Shown here one piece after another: positions 1-11,577 of a stretch of 64,000 nucleotides of DNA. Position 1 is the first letter of the stretch. The number at the start of each line of letters is the position of its first letter. Origin of the DNA: Chlamydoabsidia padenii. Its lineage: Eukaryota; Mucoromycota; Mucoromycetes; Mucorales; Cunninghamellaceae. A program made the position numbers and the translations under genes. A model generated the notes under the pieces. It was not told the DNA's origin. It saw only the letters and a program-made list of their open reading frames with translations, and made no database searches. The stretch spans positions 248,001 to 312,000 of the forward strand of contig JAIWND010000008.1 in the NCBI GenBank assembly GCA_025330725.1, in the 5' to 3' direction.

Positions 1-1
1 C

Positions 2-418
2 CCGGAATTGCTAGAACACATACTGTCTTTTATCGAAGATACGGCACCTTTGGTCAGTATCACTCGGGTATCACGACTATACTTTATCACGGTATGCAAC
101 ATTCTCATACATAGGTTACGGACAAGGATGGAACGATTACGGCGGGCTTTACCTTTGGGTGACGACGGGCAGTGTTTGACGGAGGAGACCGATGTCTTTA
201 ACAAGTTTGTCAATAGATGGGGTGATAACGGTCAAGGGGTCGGGTTCCGGGATTTGGAACAAAGGCTGGATGATTTGTTGGTACTGGTGATTGATATTGG
301 TAAATGGACAAGGTGTTGGTCTCCGCGGCGGAAAATCATGTCGGATCGCACATCCATGCCTCATTTACGTAGGATGCGGATCCCTCTTGATGATGGTGGT
401 TTGGCTAGATTGGTGTAG
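2..418 (+). CDS. F-box domain protein, C-terminal part (5' end outside window)
   Basis: The frame is open to the window edge, so the N-terminus is missing; 138 codons plus stop remain. The visible start reads PELLEHILSFIED, followed by a VSR-containing helix. This is the classic first half of an F-box (LPxELLxxILSFL...VSRxF), the Skp1-binding module of SCF ubiquitin ligases. The remaining ~90 residues are charged and low in recognisable motifs, with no leucine-rich or WD repeats, so the substrate cannot be inferred. No intron is evident in the visible part. The call rests on the short N-terminal motif alone. Confidence 0.6.
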   Translation, partial: PELLEHILSFIEDTAPLVSITRVSRLYFITVCNILIHRLRTRMERLRRALPLGDDGQCLTEETDVFNKFVNRWGDNGQGVGFRDLEQRLDDLLVLVIDIGKWTRCWSPRRKIMSDRTSMPHLRRMRIPLDDGGLARLV

Positions 419-612
419 AATTAGTTACCTCCCTTATATATTGAAGTTTTTATCAAATAAAATAATATGGTTGTTTGTATTGAACGATATGGACTCTTGG
501 TGGTTGGACAGGGCAGGCGGGATTTTAAATTATTTCCTGAAAAAGTCTCAGGCCCCCTTTTTTTTTTTTGAACTCTCTCTTTCTTCTAATTAATTGTCTT
601 TACTAGTATCCT

Positions 613-2164
613 ATGGCTGTCTTTACAAATCAAGTATGCCAATCCACCAGTTGCGACAAACCAGCGACCCTTCAATGTCCCACTTGTCTCAAGCTAAAGA
701 TTGAAGGCTCCTTTTTTTGCTCGCAAGAATGCTTCAAAAAGAACTGGGTACGAACTAATTAATTATTACCGCAGTATACCTTGACTAACCACCTTCCTTC
801 CTTTATAGGGTACACATAAAGCGATACATAAAACCAAGATACAAAGTAAGTAATGTAACCCCCCCCAGTAATCGTACCAACTAGACCCTCTTCCTTTTCT
901 ATAGGTGAACCACACGATCCATTCCCATCCTACTCATATACAGGCGACATTCGTCCAGTCTATCCATTATCAACTACTCGTCCAGTCCCAGAAGAAATTG
1001 AACGACGTAAGTCCAATTGACTGCCTGTCTCTATTACATACTAACTCGACTTTTAAAATATTTTACCTGGAAGCTGATTATGCTATGACTAGTATCCCTG
1101 TCTCTGAAGAACGGGTGCGCGGTGGGGCTATCAAGGTACTCAATGAAAAGGAAATCCAGGGCATGCGAAAGGTTTGCAAACTTGGTCGTGAAATTTTGAA
1201 TATTGGAGCTGCCGCCATTCGACCTGGCATAACCACTGATGAAATAGGTAATACAGATCGTTCATGCCATTTATAACTTACATATATTACTTATTAATAG
1301 ATCGTATCATCCATGAAGCCACCATTGAACGTGGTGCTTATCCTTCTACTCTGAACTATTACCGATTCCCAAAATCTCTGTGCACGTAAGTCTGGTGACA
1401 TGAATAACAAGAACTGTCGTTTTAATCCACTTGATAGGTCTGTCAATGAAGTGATCTGTCATGGGATTCCTGATCAAAGACCACTCAAAGATGGTGATAT
1501 TGTGAATCTGGATGTATCATGCTACTATGGTGGATTCCACAGTGATTTGAATGAAACTTATTTGGTGGGCAACGTAGATGAAAAGGGTCGACATTTGGTG
1601 AAAACGGCAAAAGAATGTCTAGAAAAGGCAATTGCAATAGGTAACGAACCAGAAAAGATAAAACGAATGAATTCACTTTACGTTTGTTTGTTTTTTGTCC
1701 TAGTCAAACCTGGTGTACGATACCGCGACTTTGGCAAGATAATTGAAAACCATGCAAGAAAGAATGGATTCTCAGTGGTACGATCCTTCTGTGGTCATGG
1801 CATCAACCAATTATTCCACTGCTCCCCTGATGTCCCTCATTATGCAAGCAAGTTGAATACTTTTTACAGAATAGTATGTATACTGATCTATCATTTTAAC
1901 TAGATAACAAGGCGATCGGGATCATGAAACCGGGCCATGTCTTTACTATTGAACCCATGATATGTGAAGGGACGTGGATGGATCAACTATGGTAAGAAAA
2001 AATCAACTTGTGGCAACTAGAAGAGAGATTTACTAATACTACCCCTCTTTGTTTTCATGTGTAGGCCTGATAACTGGACTGTTGTAACTGTGGATGGACG
2101 TCGATCAGCCCAGTTTGAACATACTTTACTGGTCACTGAAACTGGCGTAGAAATATTAACATAG
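613..2164 (+). CDS. MAP1: Methionine aminopeptidase type 1 (zinc-finger form), 9 exons
   Basis: Exons: 613-747, 809-845, 905-1006, 1074-1247, 1301-1385, 1438-1640, 1704-1847, 1904-1991, 2065-2164, giving 355 aa, the usual length of eukaryotic type 1 enzymes. It removes the initiator Met from nascent chains at the ribosome exit. The N-terminus carries the Cys/His zinc finger ([14 protein letters not shown]...[10 protein letters not shown]...H). The pita-bread catalytic fold follows with all metal and substrate ligands visible: His in VICHGIPD, Asp in NLDVS and HSDLNET, His in CGHGI, Glu in TIEPM and Glu in FEHT. Intron 7 (1848-1903) starts with GC: the only donor that keeps the frame into [11 protein letters not shown] is A|GCAAGT. 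Start chosen as the ATG opening the zinc-finger exon. Confidence 0.95.
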
Positions 2165-2350
2165 TATATTATATAATCTTTTTTATGATAATAAATGTAT
2201 TTTTGTTTAAAAAAGGGTCCTGTCATATCATTTTGTACTTGGGCGGTGTTTGAACCGGTGGGCGGAAGATTTATACTTCCACTGAATTCTATTTTTTTTT
2301 TTTTTTTCACCTTTCTTTCTTTCAAACTTTTTTACATTAGCACATACAAC

Positions 2351-2917
2351 ATGCTCCGGTCAATACTTCGACAATGTAGACTTTCCTCAACTCTACGACA
2401 CTATCAAACAACTGTAAACAACACTCCTTTTAAAACAGTAATCAGCAAACCTTTACTCGAACGTAACATCTTTCCTCTCGTTAGTCAGCAAAGACACCTC
2501 CACGTCAGTCAACCCTGGTGGCATGAATCATCAAACCAAGAACCCCAAGTAGTGGATCCGAAACATCAGCTCTTGATTGGCTTTACTTGTCAAGTATGTC
2601 AAGTGCGCTCTCATCACCTAATGTCCAAACAAGCCTACACCAAAGGGGTGGTACTGATCCAGTGTCCCGATTGCAAGAATCGACACTTGATTGCCGACAA
2701 TTTGGGGTGGTTCCAGGACTCGAAGACCAATGTAGAAGATCTCGTCAAAGAAAAAGGCGAAGCGGTACGTAAAGTGGTGGTGGACGAACAAGGAAACCGA
2801 TTGCCTGTGGAACACTTGATGGAATGGCTGCCCCAGATCACGGCTGAAGAAGAAGATCGGATACAGGCGGCCAAGGACAAGGCGGCTCAATTGAAATCGG
2901 AAAAGGATGATGTGTAG
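2351..2917 (+). CDS. ZIM17: DNL-type zinc-finger mitochondrial Hsp70 chaperone (Tim15/Zim17/Hep1)
   Basis: Intronless, 188 aa. This family keeps mitochondrial Hsp70 soluble and supports protein import and Fe-S assembly in the matrix. The first ~60 residues are rich in Arg, Ser and Thr and poor in acids, fitting a mitochondrial targeting sequence. The zinc-finger core follows: CQVC, then [11 protein letters not shown] and [11 protein letters not shown], then the signature DNLGWF. An acidic/basic helical tail completes the protein. The ATG at 2351 is preferred over upstream in-frame codons because a pyrimidine-rich leader (2291-2335) lies just upstream and the encoded start looks like a presequence. 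Confidence 0.93.
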   Translation: MLRSILRQCRLSSTLRHYQTTVNNTPFKTVISKPLLERNIFPLVSQQRHLHVSQPWWHESSNQEPQVVDPKHQLLIGFTCQVCQVRSHHLMSKQAYTKGVVLIQCPDCKNRHLIADNLGWFQDSKTNVEDLVKEKGEAVRKVVVDEQGNRLPVEHLMEWLPQITAEEEDRIQAAKDKAAQLKSEKDDV

Positions 2918-3476
2918 ATAGTATTAGAATAGTAGGATTAGAATAATAGGATGACTGGTTTTATTTATTAAATAAAAGCAACAATAAAATCCACGATGTT
3001 TAAAAGTGGTTGAAAGAAATAACCAAAAGCAATCATACATAGGAAAAGAAATCAAACAATCAGTTAGTACTGTGATCAGCCCCTTTTGTCTATGGAAATG
3101 ATAAAACTTACCACTTGAACGATAAAAATTATCACCTAAATGCAGTGTGTGTGGGTTGCTATAACTTCCCAAAAGGGATTTGAACATTGGTAAGGAGTGG
3201 AGACAAAGGAATGGAGAGAGAGAGAGCGGATTCATACCAAGTGGTCAGTATTACTACATGAATTGTTTGATTGAATAACCGTTGGAGCCTGGCTGAGCAC
3301 ATTGGTAGTGGCGGAAGTGTTGGGGATATGATAGTGTATGAAAATTGATGGTGAACCAATCATTGAAACAATGGATATGTCTAGATGTAGTCAATCAGAT
3401 CAATAAAAAATAAGTGATAAAAAAAAAAGAGGGTCTTTATTAAACGTCAAATGGTTATGGTATTCAGGTTAAAAGC

Positions 3477-4045
3477 CAAGCACCAAGTTCCTTGTGTCAA
3501 TGTGTCCGTCCGAACTTGCGATGACTTTTACCTGTCATGAAACTCACTTCGTGTTCAAACCCCGCTTTACCTTGATTCCTTGCTAAGATTTTGAATGGGC
3601 TCTCCTCGCTCCATTGTTAAAGGATGCTAATGATTAAAGTGGTAAAGTGAATACTATAGCCCATTTCCAGTATACTTTACCACAAAATTCAAGCGCCAAG
3701 ATCCTTGTGTCAGTCTGTCCAAGCTTGTAATGAGTTTTACCTGTCTTTTGCAAGAAGACTTTTTTTACAGACAGAAGCAAAATCATTTTCAAATCCCGTC
3801 TGTCCCTAGCCAGAGTTGGAAGGAGCTTTTACCGCTCCATTGTCAACGGATACTAATGATTAAAGTGGCGATGTAGACATAATGACCCATTTCCAACATA
3901 CTTTACCGCAAATTCAAATACCGAGGTCCTTGTGCTAGTATGTTTAGGCTTGCAATGACTTTTACCTTTCCTTTACGACGAAGATATTTTTTTTTTCTAT
4001 GATAGACGAAAGAAAACTTCATTTTCAAACGCCGAATACCAACAT
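3477..4045. repeat. Degenerate tandem repeat, ~2.6 units of 213-225 bp
   Basis: Three diverged copies are readable by eye. Each starts with a variant of CCAAGNTCCTTGTG (anchors at about 3490, 3703 and 3928) and continues with a TTTTACCTGTC-like block. Units 1 and 2 also share CGCTCCATTGT, GGATACTAATGATTAAAGTGG and CCCATTTCCANNATACTTTACC. Each unit contains one inverted CGGNNTTTGAA motif (3554, 3788, 4024), with another copy at the start of unit 3 (3913). Unit 3 is truncated. Units are roughly 75-80% identical by eye. Confidence 0.75.
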
Positions 4046-4149
4046 TCAATGCGCCTAGCAATTCCCGATTTGCGGGCATGATCATGGAGGGGAAGCGTTG
4101 TCAGTCGAGATTTCGTTACTCGTTGTAGAGCCCGAGTTTATATATGCAG

Positions 4150-4300
4150 TCTCTCTCCACCCAACTTCCCCCGTGCCCCCCTCTTTACGAGGGCACCCAC
4201 TCCAAAAAAAAAAAAAAAAAATCAACAACTCACTCTACTATGTTTTGTGAAAGTCTCTCTCTACCCAGCTTCTCCCGTATTCCCCTCTTTGCGAGGGCAC
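4150..4300. repeat. Direct repeat pair (~48 bp, 103 bp apart) with GAGGG hairpin
   Basis: Two copies of a 48 bp block, 4150-4197 and 4253-4300, share CTCTCTCNACCCANCTT and CCCCTCTTTNCGAGGGCAC. Each copy ends in a small perfect inverted repeat (CCCTC, 5 nt loop, GAGGG). A poly-A run and ~30 bp of unique sequence separate them. Confidence 0.7.
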
Positions 4301-4521
4301 TTCATTCCATTTCTATTACTATCAACATACTGTTGCGCAAAAAGCGGGATTTCGAAGTTTAATGATGAAGAAGAAGTTTGAGATGTCCGTATGATCTGGC
4401 GTTCAAAAACAGCAGCAGGATTTCATTTATATAAAAAAGTGTTTTGTTGTACTGTAACTGCACTACTGTTATATTTTAAGTATTAGTTTAAATCAATAGC
4501 TATGATATAGTCTAGGTTTCA

Positions 4522-4591
4522 TATCCTCTGCTTCCTTTGGCCAAATGGTCGGTACCCTTCGGGTACTGCCTGAGAAGCAAATTTGTGGATA
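4522..4591. other. Nested inverted repeats, possible structured RNA
   Basis: Three nested pairings can be read: TATCC (4522) with GGATA (4587), TGCTTC (4529) with GAAGCA (4574), and an apical GTACCC/GGGTAC hairpin (4552-4566) around a TTC turn. Together they form a ~70 nt stem with internal loops. No tRNA boxes, snRNA or 5S signature is recognised, so the identity is unknown and the strand undetermined. Confidence 0.35.
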
Positions 4592-5666
4592 CGTTTACGT
4601 TAGGTGTAGAGTTACAGTAACTTTTTGATGGAGTCAGGGGCCGCACCAATCAATAGACAACATCGGCGTTTCAAAAAAAAAAACTGGAATTAAAACGGGG
4701 ATTAAAAGATGTTGAGTTTTGAGTAATGGATAAACCGAGAGAGAGAGATGAAGATCCATTTATCGTGTTGTTTTTTACTGCTGTTCGGCGATGACCAACA
4801 GATTGAGTAGAGTGTAGACAAATGGTTGATTGACCAGAGGTTGCATTCATCGCGGTACTAATACAACCACTATTGTATTCACTTCCCTAATCCAGAGTAC
4901 CTCTATCATTTTCCGCATATAAACATTAGTCAACTTTTTTTCTGTTTCAATCATTGGGTCAATTAACTACCTGAGTGGGTCATCGAGTAGTTCGCAAAGT
5001 CATTGTATTTAAAGGAGAGATTTTTGATAGTGCGCTTGTCATTGTCGTCTTTGCAAATGGATTTTAAATGTTCAAATGAGAAAATCCACAGGTGGATCCA
5101 CTCTTCTTTTTTTATTTGTTAAAGCGGCGATTTAAATACACACATGAAACAAAGTCGAAGAAAAAAAAGTCAATGTTCCTTCTCTTCTTCCTCTTTGTTA
5201 ATTGATGAACCCATTCAGTAAAACATAGGACTATTGCTTTGAATAGTTACTAGAAGGTAACAAAAGGGTATATATTATTTCACTGCGCTCTTCTTATTTA
5301 CTTTAGTCTACTCTAATGGATCGGCAGTTTGGCACGAGGAGCTTTGATTGGGCAACACTGGAAACTGATGGATTTATAGGACAATAGTATAAAAACAATG
5401 ACTCGGATGGCCATAACTAGTATACATTATAGAATAGGTCGTTGATGGGTTACACTTTCTAATAAACAACATGGACTATCATTTTTATAATTCAGTCTTT
5501 ATTTACGAATTGATATATATGATGATGGTAAACTATGTGTAATATATATATATGTGTGTGGGGGCGTGTGTGGTTGTGGAAGGAAGGATGGGACAAAGAG
5601 ATCCTGCTTTGTCTATTTCCTCAATTTGGTATCATTGGTTGTGCTTGTGGGTTATTGAATAACTTT

Positions 5667-5876
5667 TTAAAGACCACCACAGCTGCGTCCAACATCAACT
5701 AGACCAAGACCGTTGTTGATTTTTCGCCATTGTTGATGACCAAACTTATCAGAACCTTGGGCGGTCATGAGATGTGAATGAGCAGGAGAAGGTTGACTGG
5801 TAGATCGGACATAGGTAGCATAGCCAGCAGCGCCAGTAACGATAGGAGTCAAAAGAAGTGTAGCAGGACGAGCCAT
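5667..5876 (-). CDS. Small basic protein, 69 aa, unknown function
   Basis: A single-exon frame of 69 aa. The start has a good context (AACAATGGCT). The N-terminus is hydrophobic (ATLLLTPIVTGAAGYATYV), and the C-terminus is Gly-rich, ending GLVDVGRSCGGL. A reversed aataaa sits ~170 bp past the stop (near 5497). The N-terminal segment could be a membrane anchor or mitochondrial signal. I do not recognise the family. It is judged real from start context, composition and the 3' signal, but could be a chance frame. Confidence 0.5.
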   Translation of the reverse strand: MARPATLLLTPIVTGAAGYATYVRSTSQPSPAHSHLMTAQGSDKFGHQQWRKINNGLGLVDVGRSCGGL

Positions 5877-7190
5877 TGTTTTATAATAAAGAGTAATTTG
5901 ATTGAATGTGATTTGTTGGTTTGATGTGGAGATGTTGTTTGAAAATCGGTTCCTTTTTATATTGATCTCTAGGTCGGATGTTGAAAAAAAAACTTCTTAT
6001 CTTGAAATCAAGTTGACAGGACCCTTTCCTCCGTCGGAGTTGCTTATGACGTTTTTGGCGGATCTCTTTAACCTGAGTCTAAATTATGAATGTCTGGATA
6101 TGGTCAAACGCTATCTTTTTTTTTTTTTTTAACGTTCACACACAGGTGGGGTGATGTCAAATAGTCAATTGTGAAGGTGATAGTTTTGATACAATCAATC
6201 AGCAAGTCAACAGAAAAAAAGAAACTGAAAAATGGTGATGAAAAATATCCTTTGATCTATGACCATTTCAGCTTGTGATATGCATAAGAAAAGATAAAGG
6301 ATCATTATCTTGCCATATCTCCCTCACGTTCAATAAAAAAAAGGGGTAACCGGCCTCGAGTAATGAATGGTATTAAAACATTTCAAATTCCGATGAGGGG
6401 TCCTTCCCTCTTATGCTTAATTAGCCTACCAAACTGAAACTGTATATTTGATGGCACCTCGATGATGATTGTCAAAATACTCCATCTTACCTCAAGTCTA
6501 TCCATGATCATCATAAAATAGGATCGTCTATTGTTCGTATAAAAGAAAAGTATCATGATATCACATACATGTTAAGAATACAATGGGATACCAATGTCCA
6601 AGATTAAGCAATTGGATGTGTAACCATCTGAGGTCATGTTTGAAATTGGCGCTTGAGCAGAATCGATGGATAAATGTGGGACGATGACGGATAAACCTTG
6701 TTGATTGACACCATCCTATCAATGGGCAAACTATCTACACTAAGATCGGTCGGGGATCCAATCTCCCTTCCTTGCTCTCCCTATCTATTGGCAACAAACT
6801 AGTATATGATGGTACCAATATAAAGTTTATTGATGGAACTGGCAACAAGGTTTGGCTGTTTGATTTTCTCACTCACTTACATGAGCCTCATCAAAGTCGG
6901 GATTTGAAAAATAGTGCGATTCCTGCATCGGGATTTGAATGTTTTTTTCCAGGAACCATGGCAGGAATGAAAAAAAAAACATCGCCTGACATACAAGGTT
7001 AAAAGTATGTTGTTGTATGTATCCGATGCTATTTGAAATCTATGTAGTGCATCATTTGGAATGTCAGTATCTTAAAAATATCACTCCAAAACAAGTAACT
7101 TCCGCCTTTATAAAGCAAGAGTATATCTCCTACTTGTTTGAAACTACAGTACCATTTCAGCAGCAGAAGAAGAAGAAGGGGGAAAAAACG
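5877..7190. other. Intergenic region, no gene seen
   Basis: Contains a T12 run (6117-6130), motif copies at 6382, 6898 and 6929, and the promoter of the downstream secreted-protein gene. The open frames of ~76 codons here (for example 5902-6132 and 6772-7002) lack any recognisable composition and are treated as chance. Confidence 0.5.
7109..7114 (+). promoter_or_regulatory. TATA box of the GPI-protein gene
   Basis: TATAAA in the context CTTTATAAAGCAAG, 77 bp before the ATG at 7191. It is the only good TATA element in the ~300 bp upstream. Confidence 0.5.
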
Positions 7191-8210
7191 ATGACTAGTA
7201 TTTTATTTTATGGTATCCTACTAATGATCCTGTTGGTCATGACAGCCAATGCAAACATGTCTCCCTCTTATCCGGAACCGGGTACCGTCTGGACATCGGG
7301 AAAAGAATATGAAATCACTTGGGGTAAGGCATCAGATGAAAGAAAGGCATGCCCATCTATTTTTTTTTTTTTTGATTCATTATATAGAGGAAGACAATGC
7401 TGAACCCACCATGAATGCCACTTGGAAGAACTTTCGGATCGGTAAAAAGTGATCATGTCTACAAATGGTAATCGGGCTTACCTTTTTTTTTTTTTTTTCC
7501 TTCCCTTGCTTGATCAGATTTGATGACAGGTGAAGATATGGATCAAACCTTACTAACAAACATTGCCGAGAATGTAAAAGGTGAATCATTGAAGTACAAA
7601 TACACTGTACCTGAAGTGACTCCTCATGCACCTATCTATTTCTTAATGTTCACAAGCGGTAGGTCATCTTTTGTGAACCCCGCACAGTGTTGTTTTAAAG
7701 TCACCGAACCCCTACCTTTTTTTTTTCTGTAGATGATGGAGAATTTGCATGGTCAACTCGTTTTGCTATTGTTTCTGAAGATGGAAAGCAACAAGTTCCA
7801 GAACATTCGAGCCAACCAAGTGGTAAAAGAAAAAAAAAACCCTCAGTTGTGTCGGGATTTGAAAATAGTTTGTGTTTGCATAATATATAGGTGAAAAGAT
7901 CCCATGGGGTGTTGGGAAACTAACTTCAAGCAATGACACCTCCCCTTCTAACAAAGGAGCCGAATTAGTGTCTGTTACGAGTAATGTTATCAAAAGTGCC
8001 ATAGCACCAAGTGACAATCATCAAGTGTCAAAGTCCGCCGTCATGCAATCGCAATCTGCCAGTCCACCATCATACGTCGCCTCCGCCCACAAAGAGAATG
8101 CCAGTGCTTCGATCAATAAATTCATATCCAAAGCTGGTTCCCAACATTTGGCTTCATTTACAATCGTTGGTGCGTTCATATCATCTGTTGTAGGATTGTT
8201 TTTATTCTAG
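7191..8210 (+). CDS. Secreted GPI-anchored Kre9/Knh1-type protein, 5 exons
   Basis: Exons: 7191-7323, 7388-7441, 7518-7658, 7733-7822, 7891-8210, giving 245 aa. The N-terminus is a signal peptide (LLMILLVMTANA). The mature start, YPEPGTVWTSGKEYEITW, is the hallmark of the Ser/Thr-rich GPI-anchored Kre9/Knh1-like N-terminal domain (an Ig-like fold with P-x-x-GTVW-x-xG). A Ser/Thr/Ala-rich stretch follows. The last ~20 residues (FTIVGAFISSVVGLFLF) are a GPI-attachment tail. The likely role is cell wall or cell surface; related proteins act in beta-1,6-glucan assembly, but that function is not shown here. Intron 4 contains a copy of the CGGNNTTTNAA motif near 7853. Confidence 0.85.
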
Positions 8211-8415
8211 ATACACATGAAGAAAAGATATGATAAAAACCCAATCTTTATTAATAATATACTTTTTTAACCAATTAATCACTTTAACATAAAACAATCT
8301 AAAAAGTTAAAAAAAAAAAGGGAGAGGGGGAGGATGAGAGGGAATGAGATGCACTAAACTAAGGATGGGGAAGGATGATGATTTGATACATGTTAAAAAG
8401 TAACACCAAGTTAAA

Positions 8416-10610
<2,195 letters not shown>

Positions 10611-11577
10611 TTTGTAGAATTCGAGTCGTAGATTTCGATTAATAAAGTAGGAGAAGAAGGAAGAAAAAAATAAAACTCGAATGCATTTTATTTTGGTGAC
10701 TGCACGACAAAAAAAATTTAGCCCATGAGCGGGATTTGAAATGTGGACATCCACCACAGACACTTACCTCTTGTGCCCTACTCTTCTATTCCATTTGCTC
10801 AGCGTATTTATTTTTTCTCATAACATCATGAAATAGACAGAATATAAAGTAAATGATTTGAGTTTATGAGACCCACATTATCTCTTTCTCTTCACGACGA
10901 AAAAAGCGCCCTCCCCGAAAACAATACCAATTACACCAACTACCCCTGTTTCTATAGAGTAGTTCTTCATCAAGATCCATTGTAATAAGGATGATAATAT
11001 AAACAAGTGAAAACGTGTCTCTGCACTTGTGGCAGACCATGGATCATGACGGGATTTGAATTTCCCATGTTTGCATTAAAGAAAGGTAAATTTCAGCATC
11101 CGATTATTTTTTTCAAGAGTGATTAAAAGCCAATACATTGTAATAGTTTATTCGACACTATTAAAGAAGTAAGGGTACTTAGCTAATCGTAAACTTTATC
11201 GTATAATCTGGATTTAAATGTCTTGTCTATAATAAAAATCTATTCCCGGCTCCTTTTACTATGCCTGATTGAAGTGTTAACTGTCCTGACTTTTTTATTT
11301 TTTTACAAATGCTGATTGACCAATGACACATTGTTTGACCTTTGCCGGAATCCAGAATTGATCGATATAAAGCGTCATGCAAATAAATGGAAATCATTTT
11401 TAGTTTTTGGCTACAGTCTGGCCATCAGCGGTCGCCATTTCCCGACAAGCGGAATAAAAATCGCATTGTTCCTTTCTTTGTGGAAATTCTTTTCCTCTCT
11501 TCTTCTTTACTTCTACACACTTTTTTTTAAGAACTTCTCAATCTTTCAACGATTCTTTCCTCCATTAACCTTTGCCA
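10611..11577. other. RVB2 promoter and Helitron left flank
   Basis: No gene seen. Motif copies lie at 10730 (120 bp upstream of the RVB2 ATG) and 11050. The sequence turns AT-rich toward the Helitron remnant; its left end was not located because no clear 5' terminus could be recognised. Confidence 0.45.

Larger units (their letters stand above)
2918..5666. other. Gene-poor region with repeats
   Basis: No convincing protein gene. It holds the 3' flank of ZIM17 (aataaa near 2972), a degenerate tandem repeat (3477-4045), a direct repeat pair (4150-4300), a foldable element (4522-4591) and several copies of the CGGNNTTTNAA motif (3554, 3788, 3913, 4024, 4664). The short open frames here show no codon pattern or recognisable protein. 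Confidence 0.6.

Noticed and set aside
1854..1903. GT donors near the MAP1 intron 7 boundary (for example GTATGT near 1875)
   Set aside because: Using them shifts the frame and reaches a stop before the conserved TIEPM block; only the GC donor at 1848 keeps the enzyme intact.
3551..3565. GTGTTCAAACCCCGC, similar to a tRNA pol III B box
   Set aside because: No A box at the right distance, no cloverleaf can be drawn, and the core is the same CGGNNTTTGAA motif found throughout the window in reverse.
5902..6132. 76-codon plus-strand open frame
   Set aside because: Ends in a poly-T tract coding Phe repeats, has no recognisable composition, and overlaps the likely promoter of the small gene at 5667-5876.
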